A DNA stretch of 64,000 nucleotides from Actinomadura citrea (GCF_013409045.1 NZ_JACCBT010000001.1:1922001-1986000); one strand, 5' to 3'. Counted from the stretch's first letter, positions 52,884 to 62,350 are shown. The notes: generated from the letters alone by a model not told the origin. Translations and numbers: made by a program.

Positions 52884-52944
52884 TAATCGTGTATCAGCAG
52901 ACACTTACCTGCCGGCGCACGCTGGGTGCCGGCACGCACGACCT

Positions 52945-52975
52945 GTCAACACGCACGACCGTCAACACGCACGAC
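52945..52975 (+). repeat. 16-bp period direct repeat in the dehydrogenase leader
   Basis: The 15-mer GTCAACACGCACGAC occurs at 52945-52959 and 52961-52975, with a partial third copy (GCACGCACGAC) at about 52932-52942. Period 16 bp, just upstream of ATG 52992. It may be a binding site or slippage. Confidence 0.7.
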
Positions 52976-52991
52976 GTTGGGAGACCGGCCG

Positions 52992-54134
52992 ATGGGACGC
53001 GACATCTACACCGAGGAGCACGAGGCCTTCCGCGACATGGTGCGCTCCTTCATCGCCAAGGAGGTCGCGCCCCACCACGAGCAGTGGGAGAAGGACGGGA
53101 TCGTCTCGCGCGAGGTCTGGTTGGCGGCGGGGCGCGCGGGCCTGCTCGGCATCGACATGCCGGAGGAGTTCGGGGGCGGCGGCGACCCCGACTACCGCTA
53201 CTACGTGATCCTCAACGAGGAGCTGGCGAAGGCCGGCGTGCACGGGCCCGGCTTCGCCGTCCACAACGACATCAACGGCGGCTACCTGCGGCAGCTGTGC
53301 GGCCCGGAGCAGCAGCGGCGCTGGTTCCCCGGCTACTGCTCCGGTGAGATCATCACCGCGATCGCGATGACCGAGCCCGCCGCGGGGTCCGACCTGCAGG
53401 GCATCAGGACGACGGCGGTGAAGGACGGCGAGCACTACGTCCTGAACGGGTCGAAGACGTTCATCTCCAACGGCATCCTCGCCGACCTGGTCATCGTCGT
53501 CGCCAAGACCGACCCGTCCGCCGGGGCCAAGGGCGTCAGCCTCCTCGCCGTCGAGCGCGGCATGGAGGGCTTCGAACGCGGTCGCAACCTCGACAAGGTC
53601 GGCATGCACGCCCAGGACACCGCCGAACTGTTCTTCGACAACGTCCGCGTCCCGAAGGAGAACCTCCTCGGCGAGGAGGGCATGGGCTTCATCTACCTCA
53701 TGCAGAACCTCGCCCGCGAGCGGCTGTCCATCGGCGCCACCGCGCAGGCCGCCGCCGAGAGCGCCTTCGAGCAGACCCTGGAGTACTGCAAGACCCGCGA
53801 GGCGTTCGGCCGTCCCATCGGCAAGTTCCAGCACAACCGGTTCACGCTCGCCGAGATGAAGACCGAGCTGACCGTCACGCGGTCCTTCACCGACGAGTGC
53901 ATCGTCAAGGAGAGCCGGGGGGAGCTGACCCCCGACGAGGCGGCGATGCTCAAGTGGTGGAGCACCGAGCTGCTCAAGCGGGTCGTGGACCGCTGCGTCC
54001 AGCTCTACGGCGGCTACGGCTACATGACCGAGTACCCGATCGCCAAGGCCTACCAGGACGTCCGCATCCAGACGATCTTCGGTGGCACCACCGAGATCAT
54101 GAAGGAGATCATCGGCCGCGGCCTCGGAGTCTGA
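52992..54134 (+). CDS. Acyl-CoA dehydrogenase (LCAD/IVD-like)
   Basis: A 380-residue flavoprotein catalysing the first step of beta-oxidation or branched-chain degradation. 'AMTEPAAGSDLQGIRTTA', 'FISNGILADLVIVVAKT', 'KTREAFGRPIGKFQ' and 'QLYGGYGYMTEYPIAKAYQDV' are family signatures. The MCAD-type catalytic Glu position is Gly here ('IFGGTTEIM'), while a Glu stands in 'LARERLSIG', the place used by long-chain and isovaleryl-CoA enzymes. The start ATG 52992 gives the family length. Confidence 0.92.
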   Translation: MGRDIYTEEHEAFRDMVRSFIAKEVAPHHEQWEKDGIVSREVWLAAGRAGLLGIDMPEEFGGGGDPDYRYYVILNEELAKAGVHGPGFAVHNDINGGYLRQLCGPEQQRRWFPGYCSGEIITAIAMTEPAAGSDLQGIRTTAVKDGEHYVLNGSKTFISNGILADLVIVVAKTDPSAGAKGVSLLAVERGMEGFERGRNLDKVGMHAQDTAELFFDNVRVPKENLLGEEGMGFIYLMQNLARERLSIGATAQAAAESAFEQTLEYCKTREAFGRPIGKFQHNRFTLAEMKTELTVTRSFTDECIVKESRGELTPDEAAMLKWWSTELLKRVVDRCVQLYGGYGYMTEYPIAKAYQDVRIQTIFGGTTEIMKEIIGRGLGV

Positions 54135-54184
54135 CGCGCCCGCGCTCACCATGCCGAAACCTCCCGGCTGCCACGTTGGGGGCC

Positions 54185-54898
54185 GTGAACACACGCGAGG
54201 AAACGGTCGTACGGCTTGAGGCCGTGCGCAAGGCATTCGGCGACGTCGCCGCGCTGGACGGGGTGAGCCTCGGGATCCGGCGCGGCGAGTCCGTCGCGGT
54301 GATGGGGCCGTCCGGCAGCGGGAAGTCGACGCTGCTCAACATGGTCGCGGGCCTGGACCGCCCCACGTCCGGCTCCGTGGCGGTGGGCGGCGACGACCTC
54401 ACCGGGATGGGCGAGGCGGCCCTGGCCCGCTTCCGGCGCCGCCGGGTCGGGATGATCTTCCAGTTCTTCAACCTGCTGGACGACCTGCCCGTACTGGAGA
54501 ACGTGGCGCTGGCCGCCCGGCTGGCGGGCGTCCCGGCGCGCAAGGCGCGGGCCCGGGCGCTGGAGCTGCTGGACGAGCTCGGCATCGCCGACCGCCGCGG
54601 TGCCTACCCGGCGGTGCTGAGCGGCGGCGAGCGCCAGCGCGTCGGCGTGGCGCGGGCACTGGTCAACGGTCCGGCGCTGCTGCTGGCGGACGAGCCGACC
54701 GGCGCGCTCGACAGCGCGACCGGCGAGCAGGTCAGCGGCCTGCTGCTCGACCTCAACCGCAAGGGCCAGACGCTGCTGCTGGTCACCCACGACCAGGGCC
54801 TGGCCGACCGGTGCGCGTCCCGCCTGGTCGAGTTCAGGGACGGCCGGATCGTCCGGGAGTCCGCGCGGGAGAGGGACGAGTCGTGGGCAGCCCGGTGA
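54185..54898 (+). CDS. ABC transporter ATP-binding protein (MacB/LolD type)
   Basis: A 237-residue ATPase: Walker A 'GPSGSGKST', Q-loop 'FQFFNLLDDLPVLENV', signature 'LSGGERQRVGVARAL', Walker B 'LLLADEPTGALD', H-loop 'VTHDQ'. It partners the FtsX-like permease, whose start overlaps its end. Start GTG 54185. Confidence 0.93.
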   Translation: MNTREETVVRLEAVRKAFGDVAALDGVSLGIRRGESVAVMGPSGSGKSTLLNMVAGLDRPTSGSVAVGGDDLTGMGEAALARFRRRRVGMIFQFFNLLDDLPVLENVALAARLAGVPARKARARALELLDELGIADRRGAYPAVLSGGERQRVGVARALVNGPALLLADEPTGALDSATGEQVSGLLLDLNRKGQTLLLVTHDQGLADRCASRLVEFRDGRIVRESARERDESWAAR

Positions 54899-57198
54899 GC
54901 GCGGTCTGGGCGGCGTCGCGGGCCGGGGTGCGGCGGCGCCGGGTGCAGTCGGTCAGCATCGCCGTGGTCGTGGCGCTGGCCACGGCGACGCTCGTGTTCG
55001 GGCTCGGCCTGCTGGCCGCGTCCGGATCCCTCTTCGACGACGCCTTCGCGCGGGCGCGCGGCGCGCACGCGACGGTCTCCTTCGACGCCGCGCGGGTGAG
55101 CGCCGACCGGCTCGCCGCCACCGCCCACGCGTCCGGCGTCACCGCCGCCGCGGGCCCGTTCCGGACGGCGGTGCTGCCGCGAGGACCGGGCCCGGCGGGG
55201 CCTGGCGGCGACGGACTCCTGGTGGCGGGACGGGCCGACCCCGGCGGTCCCGTCGACAGGCTCACCCTCACGCAGGGCCGGTGGGTGCGCGGCCCCGGTG
55301 AGATCGTGCTCCGCTTCCGGCCCGGCGGACCCTTCCGGCTGGGCGGCAGGCTGACGCCTCCCGGCCTGCCCGAACTCACCATCGTCGGCTTCGCCAACTC
55401 CGCGACGGACGGTCTCATGGGCTGGGTGACGCCCGCCCAGGTCGCCGCGCTGCGGCCGGACGGCCTGCAGATGCTCTACCGGTTCGACCGCGCGGACGGC
55501 GTGTCCGAGGTCCGGCAGAGCGTGGCGACCGCGACCGCGGGGGTGCCGGCGCGCGGCTACGAGTCCCACGTCGCCGCCCGGCGGTCGTTCGAGGAGAAGT
55601 TCGACCAGCTGATCCCGTTCGTCACCGTCTTCGGGGCGCTCGCCATGGCGGTGGCGGTGTTCATCATCGCCAACGTGGTCAGCGGCGCGGTGGTCTCCGG
55701 GTTCCGGCACATCGGCGTGATGAAGGCGCTCGGTTTCACCCCGGCGCAGGTCACCGCCGTCTACGTCGTGATGGTCACCGTTCCGGCGCTGCTCGGCTGC
55801 GCGGTCGGCCTGGTGGCGGGGCACCTGCTCGCCGGGCGGACCGCGGCGGGCGTGGCGGAGGGATTCGACCTGCCGTCGGCCGGGGGAGGGGCGCCCACGC
55901 TCGACCTGGCCGGGGGCGCCGGGGTCCTCGCCCTCGTGGGGCTGGCCGCGGTCCTCCCGGCGCTGCGGGCCGGACGTCTCCCGGCGGTGCAGGCGATCAG
56001 CGCCGGGACCGTGTCGCGCCGCGGCCGTGGGCGCCGCCTCCAGCGGTGGCTGCTGCGCACCCGGCTGCCCGTCCCGGCCGGGCTGGGCCTCGGGCTGCCC
56101 GCCGCCCGTCCCGCCAGGACGGCGCTCACCCTCGCGGGGCTGTGCCTCGGTGTGACCGCGGTGACCATGGGCCTCGGCATGCAGCAGACGGTCATGAAGA
56201 TCCTGACGGCGGACACCGAAGGGCACACCTCCGTCACCGTGGGGCTCGACCCGAGGGCCTCCGGCGGCATGACCGAGGATCAGCTGGCCGCGCTTCTGCG
56301 GGCCCAGCCGGGCACCGCCCACGTGATGTCGTCCTCCCCGGCGACCGTGCGGATCCCCGGGCTCACGTCCGGCCTCACGGCCGAGACCTACAGCGGCGAC
56401 TACCGCCCGTTCCTCGGTGACAGCCTCGTCCGCGGGCGCTGGTTCTCGGGGCCGGGCGAGGCGGTGCCGACCGAGGCCTTCCTGCGGCTCCACGACCTGG
56501 ACGTGGGCGACACCCTGTCCCTCCAGACATCCGGGGCGCGGGTCACCGTCCGGATCGTGGGCGCGTTCGCGCACCCCGACACCGACCGGCTGATGCTCGA
56601 CACCGCGAGCCTGCCTCCCTCGGCCTCGGCCTCGGAGGCGAAGGAGCCCCACCCCCACCCCTTCTCGGTGATCCTCACCCCGGGGACCGACCCGGCCGAC
56701 TACGCCCGCCGTGTCCTGGCCGCGGCGCCGTCCTCCGGGCTGATCGCCGAGCCGGTCGAGCCCGACCTCGGCAACGGCGCCGTCTTCGACGGACTGTTCC
56801 TGCTGTTCTCACTGATCATCTGCGGGGCGGCGGCGCTCGGCGTCCTCAACAGCGTGCTGCTGAGCGCGCGGGAGCGCAGCCGGGACCTCGGCGTGCTCAA
56901 GGCCGTCGGGACGACCCCGCGGCAGGTCGTCGCGATGATGGTGATCTCGATGGCCGCGCTCGGCATCGTCGGCGGCGCGCTCGGGGCGCCGCTCGGGGTG
57001 CTCGCCCACCACGGCGTGGTGGTGCTCACCGGCGAGATGCTCGGCAGCGGGATGGCGACCTCCTGGATCCACGTCTACACGTGGACGCTGCTGCTGCCTC
57101 CGGCGTGCGCGGGGCTGGTCGTCGCCGTCCTCGGCGCCTGGCCGCCCGCCGTCCGGGCCGCCGCCATCCGCACCGCCGCCGTGCTGCGCAGCGAGTGA
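54883..57198 (+). CDS. FtsX-like (MacB-type) ABC permease
   Basis: A 771-residue permease: N-terminal TM (about 22-45), large extracytoplasmic domain, two FtsX membrane cores ('LIPFVTVFGALAMAVAVFIIANV' and 'FLLFSLIICGAAALGVLNSVLL') and a second periplasmic-type domain between them. Such pairs export peptides or lipids or signal envelope stress. GTG 54883 overlaps the ATPase gene by 16 bp; GTG 54895 is possible. Convergent with a two-component system 4 bp away. Confidence 0.9.
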   Translation: MGSPVSAVWAASRAGVRRRRVQSVSIAVVVALATATLVFGLGLLAASGSLFDDAFARARGAHATVSFDAARVSADRLAATAHASGVTAAAGPFRTAVLPRGPGPAGPGGDGLLVAGRADPGGPVDRLTLTQGRWVRGPGEIVLRFRPGGPFRLGGRLTPPGLPELTIVGFANSATDGLMGWVTPAQVAALRPDGLQMLYRFDRADGVSEVRQSVATATAGVPARGYESHVAARRSFEEKFDQLIPFVTVFGALAMAVAVFIIANVVSGAVVSGFRHIGVMKALGFTPAQVTAVYVVMVTVPALLGCAVGLVAGHLLAGRTAAGVAEGFDLPSAGGGAPTLDLAGGAGVLALVGLAAVLPALRAGRLPAVQAISAGTVSRRGRGRRLQRWLLRTRLPVPAGLGLGLPAARPARTALTLAGLCLGVTAVTMGLGMQQTVMKILTADTEGHTSVTVGLDPRASGGMTEDQLAALLRAQPGTAHVMSSSPATVRIPGLTSGLTAETYSGDYRPFLGDSLVRGRWFSGPGEAVPTEAFLRLHDLDVGDTLSLQTSGARVTVRIVGAFAHPDTDRLMLDTASLPPSASASEAKEPHPHPFSVILTPGTDPADYARRVLAAAPSSGLIAEPVEPDLGNGAVFDGLFLLFSLIICGAAALGVLNSVLLSARERSRDLGVLKAVGTTPRQVVAMMVISMAALGIVGGALGAPLGVLAHHGVVVLTGEMLGSGMATSWIHVYTWTLLLPPACAGLVVAVLGAWPPAVRAAAIRTAAVLRSE

Positions 57199-57202
57199 CG
57201 GA

Positions 57203-58357
57203 TCACGTGAGGGCCACGATGACCGACAGCCCGCCGTCCGGGTTCGCCGTGGCCCTCACGTGGCCGCCGTGGGCGCGCGCGATCGCGGCCACGATGGACA
57301 GGCCGAGCCCCGCCCCCTGCGACGACCCGGTCCGGTCGGCGTGCAGCCTGCGGAACGGCTCGAACAGCTCGTCCACCTTCTCGGCCGGGACGCGCGGCCC
57401 GGTGTTGCGGACGACCAGCGCCTCCTCCGACAGCCCCACGCTGACGTCCCCGCCGGGACGGTTGTGCCGGATCGCGTTCTGCACCAGGTTGGCGACCATC
57501 CGGGTGAGCAGCACCTCGTCCCCCGCGACGGTGACCGGCCGCGTGTCGGCGGCGACGCTGATCCGGCCGCGCCCGGCGTCCGCGGCGTTGTCCTCGACGA
57601 CCTGGCCGACCACCGCTTCGAGGTCCACCGGCGCGCGGGCGTCGAGCCCGCGCTCCCCCTGCGCGAGGACGAGCAGCCCCTCGATCAGCCGCTCGGACCG
57701 CCGGGTGTTGCGCAGCATCTCCTCCCGCACCTCGGCGAGCCGCTCCGGCGAGGGGTCAGCGAGGCCGACCTCGACGGCGGTGCGCTGGATGGCCAGGGGC
57801 GTGCGCAGCTCGTGGGACGCGTTGGCGACGAAGCGGCGCTGGCTGTCCACCGCCTTCTCCAGCCGGTCGATCATGGCGTCGAAGGTGTCGGCCAGCTCCC
57901 GGAGCTCGTCCTGCGGGCCGTCCAGCGCGATGCGCTCGTCCAGGGTGGACAGCGACAGCCGGCGCGCGGTCGCCGTGATGCGGTGCAGCGGCCGCAGCAG
58001 CCGCCCGGTCAGCCACCAGCACACGGCGAAGGCCAGCACCACGATCACCACGATCGCGACCAGCATGACGAGCCGCTGCGACCCGACCAGGCTCTCCTGG
58101 AACTGCTCCCGGCCGACGCCCTCCTTGGGCCCTTCGCGGGGCCCGGGATCCGCGAACTCGATCGGGCGCTGCGGCGGGCACGGCACGCCGTGACCCTGAC
58201 CGCACGGAACCACGTCGAACCGGGACTTCATCGGGACGTCCTGCACGCGGTCGTTGACGATCCTCCTCTGGATCCACAGGACGGCGCCGAGCACGCTCAG
58301 CGTGATCACGGCGAACAGGCCCCCGTACAGCAGCGTCATCCGGGCCCGCACCGTCAT
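57203..58357 (-). CDS. Sensor histidine kinase
   Basis: A 384-residue kinase: TM1 about 8-28, an extracytoplasmic loop of about 60 residues with two cysteines ('VPCGQGHGVPC'), TM2 about 95-118, HAMP, H-box 'NASHELRTPLAIQ', N-box 'NLVQNAIRHN', G-box 'GAGLGLSIV'. ATG 58357 is 5 nt after the response-regulator stop; same operon. It probably controls the convergent ABC transporter. Confidence 0.93.
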   Translation of the reverse strand: MTVRARMTLLYGGLFAVITLSVLGAVLWIQRRIVNDRVQDVPMKSRFDVVPCGQGHGVPCPPQRPIEFADPGPREGPKEGVGREQFQESLVGSQRLVMLVAIVVIVVLAFAVCWWLTGRLLRPLHRITATARRLSLSTLDERIALDGPQDELRELADTFDAMIDRLEKAVDSQRRFVANASHELRTPLAIQRTAVEVGLADPSPERLAEVREEMLRNTRRSERLIEGLLVLAQGERGLDARAPVDLEAVVGQVVEDNAADAGRGRISVAADTRPVTVAGDEVLLTRMVANLVQNAIRHNRPGGDVSVGLSEEALVVRNTGPRVPAEKVDELFEPFRRLHADRTGSSQGAGLGLSIVAAIARAHGGHVRATANPDGGLSVIVALT

Positions 58358-58362
58358 CGGCC

Positions 58363-59016
58363 TCACAGCCGGTACCCGCTTCCCGGGACGGTGACGATGA
58401 CGGGCGGCTCGCCGAGCTTGGCCCGCAGCTTGCTCACGGTCACCTTGACGACGGTGGTGAACGGGTCGGTGTTCTCGTCCCACGCCCGCTCCAGCAGCTC
58501 CTCGGCGCTCACCACGCCGCCCCGCGCCTGCATCAGCACCTCCAGCACGGCGTACTCCTTGGGGGACAGGGCCAGCAGGCGTCCGTCCCGGGACGCCTCC
58601 CGCCGCGCCGTGTCCAGCGTGACGCCGCGGCGCCCCAGCACCGGCGGCAGCGGCGGCGCGTTCCGCCGCGCCAGCGCGCGGATCCGCGCCACCAGCTCGT
58701 CGAACGCGAACGGCTTGGCCAGGTAGTCGTCGGCCCCGAGGTTCAGCCCGTCCACCCGCTCGTGCACCGCGCCCGACGCGGTCAGCATCAGGATGCGCAC
58801 CGCCTCCTCGCGCTGCGCCAGCTCACGGCAGATCTCGTCGCCGTGCACCAGGGGAAGGTCCCGGTCCAGGACGAGGACGTCGTACTCGTTGACCGCGAGC
58901 CGCTCCAGCGCGCCCGCCCCGTCGTAGGCGACGTCCACCGCCATCGTCCGCTTCCGCAGCCCCTCCGCCACCAGATCGGCCAGAAACCGCTCGTCCTCGG
59001 CCACGAGTATCCGCAT
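58363..59016 (-). CDS. OmpR-family response regulator
   Basis: A 217-residue regulator: receiver with acidic pair 'VAEDERF', phosphoacceptor Asp in 'VLVLDRDLP', 'LMLTASG' and the Lys in 'DDYLAKPF'; C-terminal winged helix 'LLALSPKEYAVLEVLMQARGG' to 'VTVPGSGYRL'. Cognate to the kinase gene 5 nt downstream. Confidence 0.95.
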   Translation of the reverse strand: MRILVAEDERFLADLVAEGLRKRTMAVDVAYDGAGALERLAVNEYDVLVLDRDLPLVHGDEICRELAQREEAVRILMLTASGAVHERVDGLNLGADDYLAKPFAFDELVARIRALARRNAPPLPPVLGRRGVTLDTARREASRDGRLLALSPKEYAVLEVLMQARGGVVSAEELLERAWDENTDPFTTVVKVTVSKLRAKLGEPPVIVTVPGSGYRL

Positions 59017-59063
59017 CCTGCCATTCCCGCAGAATCGCGATAAGGCGATGGTTAACGCCGCGC

Positions 59064-60284
59064 CTAGCGTGCGGGGACCAGGCACAGGGTGGTCGTGCCC
59101 TTCTCCTTGCGCGCGGGCAGCACAAGGATCTTGTTGCTGCTGGCGCAGGCCGTCTCCCACTCGTAGCGGTAGGTGACGAGGTAGCCCTTCGCTCCCGGCG
59201 GCGGTACCGAGCAGGGATGCGTTCGCCACCCGCCGAGCCCGTCGAGGTCCAGACCGTCCGGGTGGACGCATTCGTCGGCCATGGCGTCGTACGCGGTGCC
59301 GCCGTAGGCCCCGATGTAGCCGATCCCCAGAAGCAGCGGGATCGCGAGCACCGAGGCAGCGGTCAGGGCCAGGCCCCGGCGGCCCACGACGAAGTGGAGC
59401 CACCGCCGTTTCCCGGGCTCGTCACGGTCCAGCCGCCGGGTCGCCGTGGCCTCCCGCCGGGGAGCCGGCGCCGGGCCGATCAGCTGCAGGGCCTCGGCGG
59501 CGGTGGGACGCGTCCCGGGGTCCTTGTCGAGCAGCCGGACGATCAGCCGCGCGAGCGCCCCGGCGTGCCTCGGCGGCGGCGGGTCGTCCCGCAGCAGCGC
59601 CGTGACCGTCTCGGCCGGGGTGTCGCGGCGGAACGGCGACACGCCCTCCACGCACCGGTAGAGGGTCACGCCGAGGGAGAACAGGTCACCGGCCGTGCCG
59701 TTGTTCCTGCCGCGCAGCCGCTCGGGCGCGAGGTAGGCCATCGAGCCGATGAGCGCGCCGGACGCCGTCATCGCCGTGTCCGCATGGTGCACCGCGATTC
59801 CGAAGTCGGTGAGCAGGACCTCCCCGCCCCGGGTCAGCATCACGTTCGCCGGCTTGATGTCGCGGTGCACGACCCCGGCCCTGTGCGCCGCGTCCAGGGC
59901 TCTCAGCAGCGCCGCCGCGATCCCGGCGGCCTCGCCGGCGGGGACGCGCCCGTCCTTGTCGAGCCGGTCCTGGAGGGACTGCCCGTCGATGAGGCGCATG
60001 ACGATCCACGGCACGCCGTCCTCGATCACCACGTCGTGCACGGGGACGATGCCGGGATGGTCCCGCAGCCGGGCGGCGTTGCGCGCCTCCCGCTTCGCCC
60101 GGGTCAGGAACTCCGCGCGCTCCTCCTCGGACGCGGTCGGCTGCAGCCGCACCTCCTTGACGGCGACGTCCACGCCGAGCGTCTCGTCATGGGCCCGCCA
60201 CACCCGTCCGAACCCGCCCGACCCCAGTACCTCGACGAGCCGGTAACGACCGCCGATCCGCTCCCGGTGCGCCTCCTGGGCCAC
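59064..60284 (-). CDS. Transmembrane Ser/Thr protein kinase
   Basis: About 406 residues: Hanks-type kinase at about 10-265 ('LGSGGFGRVW', Lys in 'VAVKEV', 'VVHRDIKPANVML', 'TDFGIA', 'SMAYLAPE'), one TM ('GLALTAASVLAIPLLLGIGYIG') and a short extracytoplasmic domain of about 85 residues with three or four cysteines. Start GTG 60284 after GGAGG; GTG 60305 is an alternative. The PPP-type phosphatase gene lies immediately upstream. Confidence 0.92.
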   Translation of the reverse strand: MAQEAHRERIGGRYRLVEVLGSGGFGRVWRAHDETLGVDVAVKEVRLQPTASEEERAEFLTRAKREARNAARLRDHPGIVPVHDVVIEDGVPWIVMRLIDGQSLQDRLDKDGRVPAGEAAGIAAALLRALDAAHRAGVVHRDIKPANVMLTRGGEVLLTDFGIAVHHADTAMTASGALIGSMAYLAPERLRGRNNGTAGDLFSLGVTLYRCVEGVSPFRRDTPAETVTALLRDDPPPPRHAGALARLIVRLLDKDPGTRPTAAEALQLIGPAPAPRREATATRRLDRDEPGKRRWLHFVVGRRGLALTAASVLAIPLLLGIGYIGAYGGTAYDAMADECVHPDGLDLDGLGGWRTHPCSVPPPGAKGYLVTYRYEWETACASSNKILVLPARKEKGTTTLCLVPAR

Positions 60285-60322
60285 GCGCCCTCCGCTATTC
60301 GACACGGTCCCGAAGGAGCAGA

Positions 60323-61351
60323 TTATCCCTGACGAGATCGCCCGGCGGCGTCCGGAGGTTCGGGTGCGGCGACCCCCAGCGCGGCCGCCAGTTCCAGGAC
60401 GCGGCCCGGGGTCGTGCACCGCTTCTCCAGGACGCCCAGGCCGAGCCGTCCGCCATGGGCCTGGAACAGCACGGACGCGGCCGGGTGCCGTCGCATCTCG
60501 TCCGCGGTCAGCGCCCCCGCGGCCCGGCACGCCGCGTCGACCAGAGCGGGAATCAGTGCCCGCACCCCCGCGGCCCACTCCTCAACCGCCCGAAGCCATT
60601 CCCGCGAGGCCGCGTCGGACGTGCCGGAGAACCGAGCGATCTTCTCGCTCAGCTCCTCCCAAGCGAAGTCACCCCAAGGCTTGGTCTTCAGTACCGGCAA
60701 CTGCCATCGGCGCTTGGCCACCGACCAGTGGTCGGCGTGCGCCTCCACCGAGTGGACCGTGAAGCCCGGAACGCACAGCGCGGTCAGGTTCCAGCCGTGG
60801 CAGGCGCCGGTGTCGAGCCCGAAGACCCTGCCGTCCCGGATCAGCGGCTCCCGCCCGGCGACGTGGTGACCGAACACGACCGGCTTGCCGTCGGTGTAGC
60901 GGTCGTGCCAGTGGCCGTCCGGGAAAAGCGTGGCGAGCCGCCGTTCGCCGCTGGTCGCCCCGCAGAGGATCTCCTCCCGCTGGCCGGCGAGCGGAACGCC
61001 GGGAACCAGCGCGGCATGGACGACCCGCACATGCTCGTCCTCGAAGAAGTACGGAAGCGTCCGCATCCAAGCGACCGCCTCCGCGTAGCCGTCCCCCATC
61101 TGCAGTCGCGTGATCTCCTGCGCATAGGAGAAGATCCCCCGCACGTGCTTGCGCTCGTGGTTTCCCATGACCACGACCGAGTTCGGACGCCCGCGGAAGA
61201 AGCCGACGACCTCACCGGGCGCCGGCCCCCGGTCGACCAGATCGCCCACGCTGACCAGAAGGTCGTCCGGCCGAAGTCCGACCTTCTCCAGCAGCTCGAT
61301 CAGCTCGTCGAAGCAGCCGTGAACGTCGCCCACGATGACAGTGCGTCCCAC
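60323..61351 (-). CDS. PPP-family metallophosphoesterase
   Basis: A 342-residue phosphoesterase with the PPP metal motifs 'GDVHG', 'GDLVDRG', 'GNHER', and later 'VFGHHVAG' and 'GLDTGACHG'. Family members are bacterial Ser/Thr phosphatases or Ap4A hydrolases (PrpA/ApaH-like). A C-terminal helical extension of about 110 residues is additional. Its place next to a Ser/Thr kinase suggests a kinase/phosphatase pair. Start GTG 61351. Confidence 0.88.
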   Translation of the reverse strand: MGRTVIVGDVHGCFDELIELLEKVGLRPDDLLVSVGDLVDRGPAPGEVVGFFRGRPNSVVVMGNHERKHVRGIFSYAQEITRLQMGDGYAEAVAWMRTLPYFFEDEHVRVVHAALVPGVPLAGQREEILCGATSGERRLATLFPDGHWHDRYTDGKPVVFGHHVAGREPLIRDGRVFGLDTGACHGWNLTALCVPGFTVHSVEAHADHWSVAKRRWQLPVLKTKPWGDFAWEELSEKIARFSGTSDAASREWLRAVEEWAAGVRALIPALVDAACRAAGALTADEMRRHPAASVLFQAHGGRLGLGVLEKRCTTPGRVLELAAALGVAAPEPPDAAGRSRQG

Positions 61352-61498
61352 CCGCGGGAGCCTAGGCAGGCGCGCATTTCACCCGCAAAGCAATATCTGG
61401 CCCGGCCAAGGGCCGCGGGGGGGGGCAGCACCTCGCCCCATCGCCGCTTCGAGGCCACCCGCGCGCGTGTTCCGCGCGTCAGATGCCGGCCGCCGAGA

Positions 61499-62350
61499 TC
61501 ACCGGGTCTTGAGATCAAGGTTGCCGTGAGCCTCGGCCGACAGCTCCTGTCCGTCGTCCCAGACCTTGAGCCGGTCGGCGTAGGCCTTCTGGATCATCGG
61601 GTAGAAGCCCTGGCCGAACAGGACCCGCAGGGGCGGGTCGTCGGAGTCGACGATCTTGAGGAGGGTCTGGGCGGCGGCAGCCGGGTCGCCGGTCGGCTGT
61701 TTCCCGGTGACCTCGGCGAGGCGTCGGCGGAGGGCGCCGTAAGCCGGATCGGGGTCGGCCATGTGGCCGTTGTCGAGGGGGTCGGGGTTCTTGCCGGCCC
61801 GGGTGGCGAACCCGCCGGGCTCGATCACGGTCACCTTGATTCCGAAGCCGGCGACTTCCTGGGCGAGGGCTTCGTTCAGGCCCTCCAGCGCCCACTTGGA
61901 GGCGTGGTAGGCGCCGCCGAGCGGCATCGCGATGAGACCGGCGGCCGACGACAGCTGGACGATGTGCCCGAACCCCTGCTCTCGCAGGTAGGGCAGTGCG
62001 GCCTGCACGACCCACACCGCGCCGAACAGGTTGGTCTCCATCTGGTCGCGCAGCTCCCGCTCGGTCAGCTCCTCGATCGCACCGACCTGGGCGTAACCGG
62101 CGTTGTTCACGATGACGTCGAGACGGCCGAAGTGCTCGGCGGCCCGCCGCACGCCCTCGAAGGCGGCACCCCTGTCCGTCACGTCCAACGCGAGCGGGAG
62201 CACCGCCTCGCCGTAGGCGGCGACCAGCTCATCCAGGCTTGCGGTGTTCCGAGCGGTCGCGGCCACCTTGTCGCCGCGCGACAGAGCGGCCTCGACGAAA
62301 CTGCGGCCCAGGCCACGCGACGAACCGGTGATGAACCAGACCTTGCTCAT
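61499..62350 (-). CDS. Short-chain dehydrogenase/reductase
   Basis: A 283-residue classical SDR: cofactor motif 'TGSSRGLGRSF' (TGxxxGxG), 'NNAGYAQVG', catalytic Ser in 'VQLSSAAGL', and 'YHASK' (YxxxK). The Arg in 'ATARN' after beta2 suggests NADP preference. ATG 62350 gives 'MSKVWFITG'. Substrate unknown. Confidence 0.92.
   Translation of the reverse strand: MSKVWFITGSSRGLGRSFVEAALSRGDKVAATARNTASLDELVAAYGEAVLPLALDVTDRGAAFEGVRRAAEHFGRLDVIVNNAGYAQVGAIEELTERELRDQMETNLFGAVWVVQAALPYLREQGFGHIVQLSSAAGLIAMPLGGAYHASKWALEGLNEALAQEVAGFGIKVTVIEPGGFATRAGKNPDPLDNGHMADPDPAYGALRRRLAEVTGKQPTGDPAAAAQTLLKIVDSDDPPLRVLFGQGFYPMIQKAYADRLKVWDDGQELSAEAHGNLDLKTR

Noticed and set aside
61400..61440. Run of nine G bases in the 61352-61498 gap
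   Set aside because: Homopolymer in a noncoding gap; could be a sequencing or slippage feature but nothing functional can be supported.
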